Source of the DNA: an uncultured bacterium
GTDB taxonomy: Bacteria > Bacillota > Clostridia > Christensenellales > Pumilibacteraceae
DNA: 12,886 bases
NCBI GenBank assembly: GCA_949747725.1
Contig: CATKFJ010000188.1
Coordinates: 1 to 12,886, forward strand
Reading direction: 5' to 3'
A program made the translations under genes and the position numbers. Below are positions 1 to 8,015 of the stretch, one piece after another. The notes below the pieces were generated by a model that was given only the letters and a program-made list of their open reading frames with translations, made no database searches and was not told where the DNA came from. How positions within the stretch are numbered: position 1 is the stretch's first letter; every line of letters starts with the position of its first letter.

Positions 1-731
1 GCAGACACGGCGCGCGTGCCGTAGTTGCGCGCGCCCACAGCGCCGTCGCTCTGCATCCAAACCATGGTAACGTTATCGTCGCGCACGGACGATACCGCTC
101 CTACGGAAATACATATTTCGAGTTTGCTGTTTCTGCCCGAAGACGTAAAGACGGCATTATCCGATTCCGCCTTTAACATCAACCCCGTTTCGTCGCGCGT
201 CGCGCTTAACCCGAACGCCTCGAATTTATCCCATGAAACGGGCTCGAGCGAAGAAACGACCGCATATTCCTTTACGAGCTTAACGTCGAACGACGCTTTG
301 CCGTCCGTTACGGTTGAACCGTCGTAACTCACATCGGCGCTTATATAGCCTTTTGCGGAAACGGTAATTTTTCCGCGCGAGGACGCGTCCGCATCGGCGA
401 CGGTATACTTTCCCGAAGCGTCGGTAACGCCTTTATTCACTCCGTCGACGGCGATCGTCGCGCCTGCCAACGCATTGTCGAAACAATCGGCAACCGATAT
501 CTCGTAAGCTACTTTTTTGTCGGTATCGGTATCCGTACCGTTATTATCCCCGTCGTTATTATCTCCACCGGTGTTGTCGCCGCCCGTGTTGCCGTCGTCG
601 GGTACGGTTATACCGGGGTTAGGGTTTTCGGTATCCTCTCCACCCCCGTTGTTTTCGGGCGCTTTGGTTGCACATGCCGTAAGAGCCAATGCGGTGCATA
701 ACAGCATACACAAAGCCTTGAGTTTTTTCAT
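1..731 (-). CDS. secreted lipoprotein, carboxypeptidase-regulatory-like domain, partial (3' end off window)
   Basis: Open frame read on the minus strand from ATG at 731-729 to the left edge without a stop: 243 residues seen, C-terminus missing. Residues 1-20 are a lipoprotein signal peptide (MKKLKAL, hydrophobic core, lipobox LTAC with Cys20), so the product should be lipid-anchored on the outer face of the membrane. Residues about 25-72 are a low-complexity linker of Gly, Asn, Asp and Thr. Residues about 76-153 fit a small beta-sandwich of the carboxypeptidase-regulatory/CNA-B type (pattern A-G-A-T-I-x-V-D-G, then T-D-A-S-G-K-Y-T). Residues 160-243 are beta-rich (W-D-K-F, L-E-I-C-I-S-V, V-W-M-Q-S-D) and could be the start of a carbohydrate-binding domain, but I cannot name it. 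The ribosome site AAGGAGGA (742-735) abuts a tandem ATG pair (734-732, 731-729); the second gives the better spacing. Function unknown; a role in substrate binding at the surface is inference. Confidence 0.85.
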   Translation of the reverse strand, partial: MKKLKALCMLLCTALALTACATKAPENNGGGEDTENPNPGITVPDDGNTGGDNTGGDNNDGDNNGTDTDTDKKVAYEISVADCFDNALAGATIAVDGVNKGVTDASGKYTVADADASSRGKITVSAKGYISADVSYDGSTVTDGKASFDVKLVKEYAVVSSLEPVSWDKFEAFGLSATRDETGLMLKAESDNAVFTSSGRNSKLEICISVGAVSSVRDDNVTMVWMQSDGAVGARNYGTRAVS

Positions 732-772
732 CATTCCTCCTTACCGCCGAATTACGGGTCGAATTTGGATAC

Positions 773-801
773 ATTATATCATATCCGAAAACAAATATCT
801 A
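773..801 (-). promoter_or_regulatory. extended -10 promoter of the lipoprotein gene
   Basis: On the minus strand TATAAT (778-773) is preceded by TGA, giving the extended -10 motif TGnTATAAT. The -35 at 17-base spacing is weak (TAGATA, 801-796), as is usual for extended -10 promoters. Transcription would start near 766, leaving a leader of about 35 bases that includes the AGGAGG site. The -10 lies between the arms GGATA (767-771) and TATCC (782-786), a short imperfect dyad. Confidence 0.65.
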
Positions 802-853
802 TAGTATTTGCGAAATTTATCGAATGAATTTATACGGTCTTAATTATATAGGA

Positions 854-1621
854 TCATTTCTTTTTAATTTCGTTATACTCGACGCCGTCGGCACGGACCG
901 CAAGCCGCACATCGAACTCGTCGGGGTGCGTCACAAACAACGCCGCCACATAATCGTAAACGGCTATCGGCGCGTTACGCGCGCGGCACAGCGCGATATA
1001 TTTCTCTATAAGCCTGTCCGTTATTTCGTCGCCCGTTTTAAAAGTTTCGAACGCGAATTTCGGATCGTGACAGCTGTCGAGCGTAGCAACTCCCTTTGCT
1101 TTTGCCGCAAGTGTTTTAAACGCGGCGAGATCGAGCGCTTCATTAAATTCGTAACCGCCGTAATTGGGCGGTTCTTTAGTAGTACCGCCCATGATCGCCG
1201 TCGTATCGGGCACATAGTCGAGCATAACGGGCAATGTGCACGGACCGAGCGACAGCAAACAGTCGCGGCTCGGTATGCCGTTATTTTTTATATCTGTCTT
1301 TAACTCATCGAAAGAAATCACGGGCACGTCCGACAGTCGGCGTTCGAGTACGTCGCCTATGCCGTCCTTTCCGTGAACGTCGGGTATATCCGCCGCCGCC
1401 TGTTCTATGGCGCGCGTATCCGCAATACGTACATTCCGCTTATCGGCACGCGCCCAAGCAAGCAGAGTATGCGCATTTTCGTAAGCTGTAAAAACGCTCA
1501 CGTTTCCGCCGATAGGCACTATGTCGAGGTGATCGAATCGTGCGTTGCGCAAAATATGCATTGTGGCGATAGCGTCGTCAAGACCGTAATCGCAAAGCAT
1601 TATTATTCTGTTATATTTCAT
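854..1621 (-). CDS. inosine-uridine preferring nucleoside hydrolase family protein (short form)
   Basis: 255 residues. Family enzymes hydrolyse the N-glycosidic bond of ribonucleosides to base and ribose using a bound calcium ion. Visible signatures: N-terminal calcium site C-D-Y-G-L-D-D (Asp11, Asp15, Asp16), G-G-N-V (Asn40), HGKDGIG (83-89, the conserved HGxDGLG block), LGPCT (125-129, containing the calcium-ligand Thr), M-G-G (144-146), EFN (158-160) and a C-terminal Y-D-Y-V-A (Asp223, in the place of the last calcium-binding Asp). The first Asp of the usual DxDxGxDD block is Leu9, and the protein is about 50-60 residues shorter than typical members (about 310). No signal peptide, so cytoplasmic. 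Its ATG overlaps the stop of the upstream large membrane protein (ATGA), with AGAGG 6 bases ahead of the start, so translation is probably coupled. Family assignment is strong; the substrate cannot be read from sequence. Confidence 0.9.
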   Translation of the reverse strand: MKYNRIIMLCDYGLDDAIATMHILRNARFDHLDIVPIGGNVSVFTAYENAHTLLAWARADKRNVRIADTRAIEQAAADIPDVHGKDGIGDVLERRLSDVPVISFDELKTDIKNNGIPSRDCLLSLGPCTLPVMLDYVPDTTAIMGGTTKEPPNYGGYEFNEALDLAAFKTLAAKAKGVATLDSCHDPKFAFETFKTGDEITDRLIEKYIALCRARNAPIAVYDYVAALFVTHPDEFDVRLAVRADGVEYNEIKKK

Positions 1622-4600
1622 AACGCACCTCTTATATATTCGATTCCGCCTACACCCTCGTCGTTCACCCTGTCGACTATCGATAACTTGCCGTTTTTAG
1701 TAAGCATGCTCAGGAAATATTCGCTGCGCGCCGCTATGGTTCCGATATTGACAAGATTGGGATCGTTGCTTTCCTCTCTCAGTTGCATCAATTCTTGAAG
1801 GATAGCGAACTTATCGTGGGTCATGCCGTTGAACACTACGTCGAACTTATTAAACTCGCCTGTAGCGGCGTCAAGCTCGTAAACTATAGTGGCATATACG
1901 TCCGTGGGGAAAAGACCGTCCGCGTCGTTATCGGTAAGCATGAAATCGTCCATGCTCATTTTGAAAGTTACAGCCAGATAATCGGTTGCGACGTCCATAG
2001 TTTCGCCGTTCTCATTGACGGCTCTCAAGCTCAACCAATCGCGCGCGGCTGTTGCCGTTCCGCCATTAAGCGCAACGGTTTGCACGGCAAACACTCCGTC
2101 GCCTATACTCTCGACGCGGCGCATCAAACCGTTAAAGTCTATATCGCTGATCAAGGTATTACCATCCGTACCGAACGACGCTATATCCACGTTAGTCCAG
2201 GCTTGTTGACCGTCGGGCGCGGGATTGAACAGTACATCGCCCGGCAAATAGTTGTTCGTATTCGTAAACCAACCGTCGCATACGACCGTCGGCACGCGCT
2301 CGTACATGCCTTGAACTACCGATTTGAGCGTATCGGAAGTAGGCTTGCCGTCCGCACCGCCGTCGGCGCTGAGTTCTATTCCCATTTTATTGGCAAGGAA
2401 TGTATAGAAGTCGACCATTACAAGTCCGTCCGCCGTGAACGATATAAATTCGCCGTCGCCGTCCTCGCCGGCTATGCTCTTGTTCAGATCGGATATCTGC
2501 TCGTACATAGTTTTACCCACGTCGTCGATCTGTTTTTCTATGCTGAAATCGGGATCGAAACATTTGACTATTTTAAGCGTGTTATTGTAGTCGTCGCAAC
2601 CGTTTTCCATGTGGTTCACGGCAATGTCAACGGAGTAACGCTCATTGTCTATCACAACGCTCGTATCGATATCCGCAGTAACGTAAATGTATTCGGAATC
2701 GAGCATTTGCGCGACGTTATCGGGCATCAGATCGCTTACCGAAACGGCAAGCACAAGAACAAGTCCGTTTTGTTTCGGAATGACCTTGATTATCTCGTAA
2801 TTATCGATCGCGGCATTGTCTTTTATCTTATCGTTCAATAAAGCGCACAGATTATCGGCGTCCATAACGGGTCTTAACTCCGAAGCATCGGCGTTATCGT
2901 AAGCGATATATCGCGCGCCTTTTACAAGCGCGGACGTATCCTCTTCGTAAACGCGGAATTTACGCGTATTGAAATCGTCCATGAAATCGGTAAGCGCGTC
3001 AAAATCTTTAATAGGAGTATCGGGCGCGAGATAGTATTTATCCACGACTTGCGCGATAAACTCGCTGTTGTCCGTTACGTGGGGCGGCGTTAAAGCCGCG
3101 AAATCATCGGTATTATCGAGCGCTTTGAGCACGCTTTTAAGCTGCTCGCTGTTTTCGAGCACGGGCTGTTTCGTTTCTTTGTCTACAAGCGATTTCTGCG
3201 TAATAACGGTAAAAATATCGGGCATCACGAGCGCGCCGCCGTCGCCCGTCCAACCGTCGTCGGGCAAATATTGCACGGTAGTCGCGGCAAGTCTGATATC
3301 GAGGACCTTGGTCAGATTGTCGAACATAGCGTTAAACTTTTCATCTATCATATCGGATACTTCGTTCATATCCAACGACGGCGCGACCTTGGCGAGCGCC
3401 GCTATCGCGCGGTCGGTATTTGCGCACGAGTTCATTTGATATTTTACGGGTTGTTTTACCTGTCCGGCTTTTCTGTTGCGCGTGATATCGACGGTCACCG
3501 ACAGGAATATTTTTTCGGGCATAAGACCGGATACCAACGAGTTCATAAGTCCGCCGTCCGATACCGTGCCGAACGAACTCGCAACGTCTATCTCGAGCGC
3601 AAGCTCCGCAAAAGTATATCCGTCGAAACCGTCCTTTTCTACAAAAGTGATCGAATCGAGCTTCAGTTTTATATCGCCCAAGCTCTCCTCTATGAGCGCG
3701 TTCTTTAATTCCTCGGCGAACGCCGCGCCGAGCATACGGTCCGTAACTACTAGCTCGAGATCTTTTGTATCCTTGTCAAGCGCCGCATGGAACGCTTTAG
3801 AGTCAAGCTTTTTCATGAGTTCCTGCGACTGCAATGTATTTCCGGCGGAGCCGTCGAGCGAAACGCCGAGCATTATCAATACGTCGGCAAGCGTAGCGTC
3901 GTCGTCGAACTTGACCGCATACTTATTCTCTATCTCGACAATAAATTCGCGTTCGTAATCTATGGGCGTAAGCTCCGTCGCGCCGTCGATATACACGGCT
4001 TTACCGCTGTCGTCGAGATAGTAGTTTTCGTATCTGAACGGCTCTATCCTCTTATACTGTTCGATATTATCGGACAGCATGGCTTGAAGCATATATAAAA
4101 AATCGGCTTTGGTAAGCGGATCGGCGCTGTCGAGACCGTCGCTTGCCATTTTCATAACCATGGATAAAAGATCGAGCTTTATAGTTCCGTCGGTAACGTT
4201 ATCGAGCGGCATTTTGTCCGCAGCCGCCTCGAGGTACGGTTTAAGTTTATCGCCGAGCTGTATAAGCAGATCGTCGACTGTGCCGTCGTTACCCGAAAAA
4301 CTCAATATTCCGTTCACAAGCTTATATGCGCGCGCACGCTCCGACGCGTTCATGTCGTTAAAATTGACCACGGTTTGCGCGTCGCCGTATAGCGGTACGG
4401 TAAGCGTGACATAAACGTTTTCGGGCAATATAATATTACCGAGTCCGCGCGCCAACCAACCGAGCCAACCGACGCCGGCATCCTTCATCACGCTTGTCAG
4501 CGCCTGACCGACGGCGCTTTGCAAGCCTACCCACACCGTAACGTCGGCAGTAGTGGACTTTACCGCGTCGCCGTCTTTCTGCGCGGCAAACCGCACCTGC

Positions 4601-5307
4601 TTTAACGCGATAACGCTTTTGAGGTCTACCGTTTCGGATATTTCCGCAAAGCTCTCGGTACTCGAAACATGCAAAAGCACGCTTTGCAACACCTCGTTTA
4701 CAAATGCGGCAAACTGTTTGTCTTTAAGATCGAAAATATATGTATCGCTGTCGGGATCGTTTTCGTCGTAGGCATTTAGCCGCTCGATATCTATGTGATC
4801 CCTGTCAAGCACGTCGGCTATCATATCTATAAGGATATCGGTTATCGACGAATCGTCTTTTTCGCCGTCTGACGACGATCCGTTTCTGCGTTTTGCTGTA
4901 TCGGCTTCGTGTGCGGACGAATCGCTTGACATATATTTGGCAACGGCTTTATCGAGCGCACCGGCAAAATCCACCGCGGCGCTGTCTTTAAGCAATATGT
5001 TGCGTTTTATTTGCGAATAGAATCCGTTTACGTCGTCGGCACTGTACGGGTTGGTAACAACGTCTTTGTCGTCAGTCCAATAAAGATCGCTCATGACGCC
5101 CAACGTATCGCCGAGCGACATATCCAAACTTTCCTTGGTAAATTTATCGCCGAAATACCAGCCTATCCCGAAAGCCGCAGCCAATATGACTAAAATTACT
5201 ATTAGAAAAACCAAACAGCAAGTACAGCATTTATTCTTTTTCTTTTTCGGTTTGATCGGTTGCCCGTCATTATTTTCTATTTCGGGGATCGCTACCTTTT
5301 CCGCCAC
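1618..5307 (-). CDS. large single-pass membrane-anchored extracytoplasmic repeat protein, unknown function
   Basis: 1229 residues, not recognised as a known family. Start is GTG (5307-5305), set by AAAGGAGGG (5325-5317) 9 bases upstream. Residues 1-26 are cytoplasmic with a basic KPKKKK block, followed by CCTCC (27-31) and one transmembrane helix (about 32-52); the remaining about 1175 residues should lie outside the membrane (N-in, C-out). The exterior is acidic, without cysteine-rich or catalytic motifs I know. It appears to consist of about four degenerate modules of about 240-360 residues. Recurrent blocks are: FYSQIKRNILL (96-106), FIVEIENKYAV (455-465), FIAQVVDKYYL (750-760); FDLKDKQFAAF (192-202), VVTDRMLGAAF (520-530), PVMDADNLCALL (813-824), ISDIDFNGLM (1053-1062); LPENVYVTLTV (294-304), MPEKIFLSVTV (596-606), DSEYIYVTADI (870-880), FPTDVYATIVY (1133-1143); and FNDMN, YQMNS, VNHMEN, FNGMTH shortly after each. 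Co-transcribed with the nucleoside hydrolase. Possible roles (envelope scaffold, adhesin, sensor) are guesses. Confidence 0.85.
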   Translation of the reverse strand: MAEKVAIPEIENNDGQPIKPKKKKNKCCTCCLVFLIVILVILAAAFGIGWYFGDKFTKESLDMSLGDTLGVMSDLYWTDDKDVVTNPYSADDVNGFYSQIKRNILLKDSAAVDFAGALDKAVAKYMSSDSSAHEADTAKRRNGSSSDGEKDDSSITDILIDMIADVLDRDHIDIERLNAYDENDPDSDTYIFDLKDKQFAAFVNEVLQSVLLHVSSTESFAEISETVDLKSVIALKQVRFAAQKDGDAVKSTTADVTVWVGLQSAVGQALTSVMKDAGVGWLGWLARGLGNIILPENVYVTLTVPLYGDAQTVVNFNDMNASERARAYKLVNGILSFSGNDGTVDDLLIQLGDKLKPYLEAAADKMPLDNVTDGTIKLDLLSMVMKMASDGLDSADPLTKADFLYMLQAMLSDNIEQYKRIEPFRYENYYLDDSGKAVYIDGATELTPIDYEREFIVEIENKYAVKFDDDATLADVLIMLGVSLDGSAGNTLQSQELMKKLDSKAFHAALDKDTKDLELVVTDRMLGAAFAEELKNALIEESLGDIKLKLDSITFVEKDGFDGYTFAELALEIDVASSFGTVSDGGLMNSLVSGLMPEKIFLSVTVDITRNRKAGQVKQPVKYQMNSCANTDRAIAALAKVAPSLDMNEVSDMIDEKFNAMFDNLTKVLDIRLAATTVQYLPDDGWTGDGGALVMPDIFTVITQKSLVDKETKQPVLENSEQLKSVLKALDNTDDFAALTPPHVTDNSEFIAQVVDKYYLAPDTPIKDFDALTDFMDDFNTRKFRVYEEDTSALVKGARYIAYDNADASELRPVMDADNLCALLNDKIKDNAAIDNYEIIKVIPKQNGLVLVLAVSVSDLMPDNVAQMLDSEYIYVTADIDTSVVIDNERYSVDIAVNHMENGCDDYNNTLKIVKCFDPDFSIEKQIDDVGKTMYEQISDLNKSIAGEDGDGEFISFTADGLVMVDFYTFLANKMGIELSADGGADGKPTSDTLKSVVQGMYERVPTVVCDGWFTNTNNYLPGDVLFNPAPDGQQAWTNVDIASFGTDGNTLISDIDFNGLMRRVESIGDGVFAVQTVALNGGTATAARDWLSLRAVNENGETMDVATDYLAVTFKMSMDDFMLTDNDADGLFPTDVYATIVYELDAATGEFNKFDVVFNGMTHDKFAILQELMQLREESNDPNLVNIGTIAARSEYFLSMLTKNGKLSIVDRVNDEGVGGIEYIRGAL

Positions 5308-5345
5308 GACAACACACCCTCCTTTCGGTCCCGAGAAACTCCGAC

Positions 5346-5388
5346 AAAAATTTACCGTGCTACGAGAACGTCCGTAACACGGTAAATT
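5346..5388 (-). terminator. 11-base inverted repeat with T-run: candidate copA terminator, or operator at the next promoter
   Basis: AATTTACCGTG (5349-5359) and CACGGTAAATT (5378-5388) form a perfect 11-base dyad around an 18-base spacer, with an inner TACG/CGTA pairing (5361-5364 with 5373-5376). Read on the minus strand it is a hairpin ending in TTTTT (5350-5346), about 80 bases past the copA stop, as expected for an intrinsic terminator. The same dyad overlaps the -10 and probable start site of the downstream gene's promoter, so it could instead be a repressor site. The stem is AT-rich at its base, which weakens the terminator reading. Confidence 0.45.
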
Positions 5389-5414
5389 ATACTATGCAAA
5401 AGCAGTTTTGTCAA
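5386..5414 (-). promoter_or_regulatory. consensus sigma-A promoter of the large surface protein / nucleoside hydrolase unit
   Basis: Minus strand TTGACA (5414-5409), exactly 17 bases, then TATAAT (5391-5386): no mismatch to consensus. The start site should be near 5379, giving a leader of about 70 bases that contains the AAAGGAGGG ribosome site. Strong constitutive strength would be expected unless the overlapping dyad binds a repressor. Confidence 0.85.
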
Positions 5415-5468
5415 TGTCTGCCGCCGATAACTAATTATATTCTAATGTCATTTTAATGATATCGGGAT

Positions 5469-5669
5469 TTACTTGACCGCGCAATCATAGCCTGCGTCCG
5501 CAACGGCTTTGATCGCCGCCGCAGTGTCGAAGTCGCCTTGAACAGTCGCTTCGCCCTTTTCGAGATCGACGTCCGCCTGAGTTACGCCGTTCACACCCTC
5601 GAGCGCCTTTTTAACGTGCGCCACGCAGTGCATGCAGCTCATGCCGTCCACCTTGAATACAGTTGTCAT
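5469..5669 (-). CDS. copZ: possible separately translated CopZ-like copper chaperone nested in copA (same frame)
   Basis: The last 66 codons of copA begin with ATG (5669-5667) preceded by GGGAGG (5682-5677) at 7-base spacing, a better initiation site than the one copA itself has. The product from this start is a complete small HMA domain (Met-Thr-Thr-Val-Phe start, GMSCMHC metal site, C-terminal GYDC), the size of free CopZ chaperones, which carry Cu+ to CopA. The preceding 40 or so codons look like translated spacer, and the bases before the ATG include TAATAA in another frame. The arrangement suggests an ancestral separate copZ whose upstream copA lost its stop codon. Whether the internal start is used is inference. 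Confidence 0.45.
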   Translation of the reverse strand: MTTVFKVDGMSCMHCVAHVKKALEGVNGVTQADVDLEKGEATVQGDFDTAAAIKAVADAGYDCAVK

Positions 5670-8006
5670 ATTATTACCTCCCGTTTCGGTTATTTTTATG
5701 TTTATATCTCCGTCTTTTGTTTTATCCGCAAAGTTGCCGTCTTTTGCCGATTTATTGTTCCGTATTCCGCGAAGCTTATGCGGCAAACGCCTGTCGTCAA
5801 ACTTCATTGCCGTAAGACGGAGCGCGTTGCATACGACAAACACCGACGAAAACGCCATTGCCGCCGCCGCTATCATCGGATTGAGAGTAACGCCCACGCC
5901 GTATAGAACGCCTGCGGCAAGCGGTATGCCGAGCGTGTTGTATGCAAACGCCCAGAAAAGATTTTGCTTGACGTTTCTCAAGCACGCGTGCGAAACAGCC
6001 ATAGCGCGCGGCACATCCATTAAATCGGACTTTACAAGCACAACGTCCGCCGCCTCGATGGCAACGTCGGTACCCGAACCTATGGCTATGCCTACGTCCG
6101 CCGCTTTGAGCGCCGGCGCGTCGTTAATGCCGTCGCCCACCATTGCCGTTTTACCGTCCGCTTTGAGCCGCTCCACGATATCGAGCTTATCCTGCGGCAA
6201 CACGTTGCAGTACACTTCCGTAATGCCCACCTTTTCGGCAATGCGTTTTGCCTGCCGCTCGTTGTCGCCCGTAAGCATGACTACGCGCGCGCCCATGCTT
6301 TTAAGCAGTTCGACGGCATTCTTGCTCGACGGCTTTATCTCGTCGTCTACCGTTATCGCGCCGAGTAGTTCTTTATCGCGGCAAAGATACACCGTCTGCG
6401 ACTCGTCGTCGCTTACGGAAACGCCCCACTCGTTCATGAGCCGTGCGCCGCCGAGCGCGTATTTTTCGCCGCCTACCGTGCCTATAACGCCGTAGCCTAT
6501 TTTATATTCGCTGTTTTCGGCCGTAAACGAACCGCCGTCCGCCGCCGCGATTATCGCCTGCGCGAGCGGATGCGTGGACGTTTTTTCAAGCGCCGCCGCT
6601 ATCTCGAGTATTTTGTTTTCGTCGAAACCGTCCGCACCGAAAGTTTTTACTCCCACTACGCGCGGCTTGCCCTCGGTGATAGTCGCGGTTTTATCCAGCG
6701 CGAATATCTTAACGCTTTGTAACTGTTGCAACACTTCGGCGTTTTTTACAAGCACGCCGTATGCCGCCGCACGCCCCGTCCCCGCCATTACCGCGACAGG
6801 CGTCGCAAGCCCGAGCGCGCACGGACAGGATATAACAAGCACCGAGATCGCCATTGTAAGCGCTTGCCCTACCGTACCGACAAACAACCACACTATCAAC
6901 GTAACAAGCGCGATCGCGCAAACCGTAGGCACAAACACCGCGGATACTTTGTCCGCTATCTTCTGTATGGGCGCTTTGGAACCGCCGGCGTTTTCTATAA
7001 GCTCGATTATCTTGCTCAGCGTAGTATCCGACCCCACTTTACGCGCGGATATTTCCACCCTGCCCGTAAGATTGAGTACGGCAGACGTAACGTCGCTTCC
7101 TTCCGTCGCTTCTTCGGGTATCGATTCGCCCGTTATCGCCGACTTATCGAGCGTAGTCGCGCCTTTGACTATAACGCCGTCGCACGGCACGTATTCTCCG
7201 GGCAAAACGACTACGGTATCGCCTATTGCGATCTCGTCTACCGCAACCGTCAACTCATTGCCGTTGCGTATCACCGTAGCGGTCTGCGGACGCAGGCGCA
7301 GTAATTTATCCACCTCCGACCGCGTTTTACCTTTAGACTTTGCCTCCAAAAACTTGCCGAGCGTCACAAGCGTCAATATCATCGCCGCCGACTCGAAAAA
7401 CAAGTTCATCGCCCATTCCGCACCGCCGTGAACATCGCCCGTCACCACCCGTGCGTTTATAAGAAACACCGTAACGATGCCGTAAACGTACGCCGCGCCG
7501 CTCCCGAGCATGACGAGCGTATCCATATTGGGCGCGCGGTGCAGTAACGCCTTAAAACCGTTGACAAAAAACTTGCCGTTTATTATAAGCACGGGCGTAG
7601 TCAACACCAACTGTATCAGCGCGAACGACGACGGGTCTTCGTGCGGATCGAACGCGCCGAGCGGTAACCCCACCATATGCCCCATCGAAAAATACATCAG
7701 CGGCACAAGAAACAGCACCGACGCCAAGAATCTGATCAGCAACGTTTTGGAATAGTCCGCACCGTTCGACTTTTCACCCGTCTTTTTTCCGTCAGACGCC
7801 GCGCCGTTATTTTGCGCGCTCGCGCCGTAGCCGGCGGAAACGACCGCCGTAATAATATCGCCGTCGGCAATATCCGTATCGACGGTCATCTTGTTTGTAA
7901 GCAAATTCACTTCGACCGAATCCACTCCGATCTTTCTGACCGCCTTTTCCACATGCGCCGCACAAGCCGCGCACGTCATTCCCGTTACGTTAAAACATCT
8001 TTTCAT
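5469..8006 (-). CDS. copA: copper-translocating P1B-type ATPase with fused C-terminal CopZ-like domain
   Basis: 845 residues; exports Cu+ across the cytoplasmic membrane at the cost of ATP. Domains in order: HMA metal-binding domain with GMTCAAC (9-15); transmembrane helices from about 88; actuator TGES (292-295); CPC in the ion channel (394-396) within S-C-P-C-A-L-G-L-A-T-P; phosphorylation motif DKTATIT (Asp438); HP of the nucleotide-binding domain (479-480); TGDN (579-582); GDGIND (624-629); YN (689-690) and MAFSS (717-721), the Met/Ser set of Cu+-selective pumps. Residues about 736-777 are a hydrophilic linker, then a second HMA domain with GMSCMHC (788-794), as in CopZ chaperones. Odd: the normally invariant Gly of DKTGT is Ala441 (codon GCG). 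The ATG is only 9 bases from the -10 element and has no Shine-Dalgarno; no upstream in-frame start is possible before a stop. No CsoR or CopY gene, and no clear CopY box, is in the window. Confidence 0.95.
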   Translation of the reverse strand: MKRCFNVTGMTCAACAAHVEKAVRKIGVDSVEVNLLTNKMTVDTDIADGDIITAVVSAGYGASAQNNGAASDGKKTGEKSNGADYSKTLLIRFLASVLFLVPLMYFSMGHMVGLPLGAFDPHEDPSSFALIQLVLTTPVLIINGKFFVNGFKALLHRAPNMDTLVMLGSGAAYVYGIVTVFLINARVVTGDVHGGAEWAMNLFFESAAMILTLVTLGKFLEAKSKGKTRSEVDKLLRLRPQTATVIRNGNELTVAVDEIAIGDTVVVLPGEYVPCDGVIVKGATTLDKSAITGESIPEEATEGSDVTSAVLNLTGRVEISARKVGSDTTLSKIIELIENAGGSKAPIQKIADKVSAVFVPTVCAIALVTLIVWLFVGTVGQALTMAISVLVISCPCALGLATPVAVMAGTGRAAAYGVLVKNAEVLQQLQSVKIFALDKTATITEGKPRVVGVKTFGADGFDENKILEIAAALEKTSTHPLAQAIIAAADGGSFTAENSEYKIGYGVIGTVGGEKYALGGARLMNEWGVSVSDDESQTVYLCRDKELLGAITVDDEIKPSSKNAVELLKSMGARVVMLTGDNERQAKRIAEKVGITEVYCNVLPQDKLDIVERLKADGKTAMVGDGINDAPALKAADVGIAIGSGTDVAIEAADVVLVKSDLMDVPRAMAVSHACLRNVKQNLFWAFAYNTLGIPLAAGVLYGVGVTLNPMIAAAAMAFSSVFVVCNALRLTAMKFDDRRLPHKLRGIRNNKSAKDGNFADKTKDGDINIKITETGGNNMTTVFKVDGMSCMHCVAHVKKALEGVNGVTQADVDLEKGEATVQGDFDTAAAIKAVADAGYDCAVK

Positions 8007-8015
8007 AACAATATT

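Noticed and set aside
1783..2841. 352-codon plus-strand open frame
   Set aside because: Antisense to the large surface protein, without a ribosome site or recognisable domain; its length is explained by the sense codon usage (many GNC/TCG codons leave few antisense stops).
5446..5462. Palindrome TCATTTTAATGA just after copA as terminator
   Set aside because: Very short AT-only stem with no T-run; the dyad at 5349-5388 is the better candidate.
5632..7431. Two long plus-strand open frames of 287 and 285 codons opposite copA
   Set aside because: They lie entirely antisense to conserved CopA motifs and have low-complexity Ser/Thr/Ala-rich translations.
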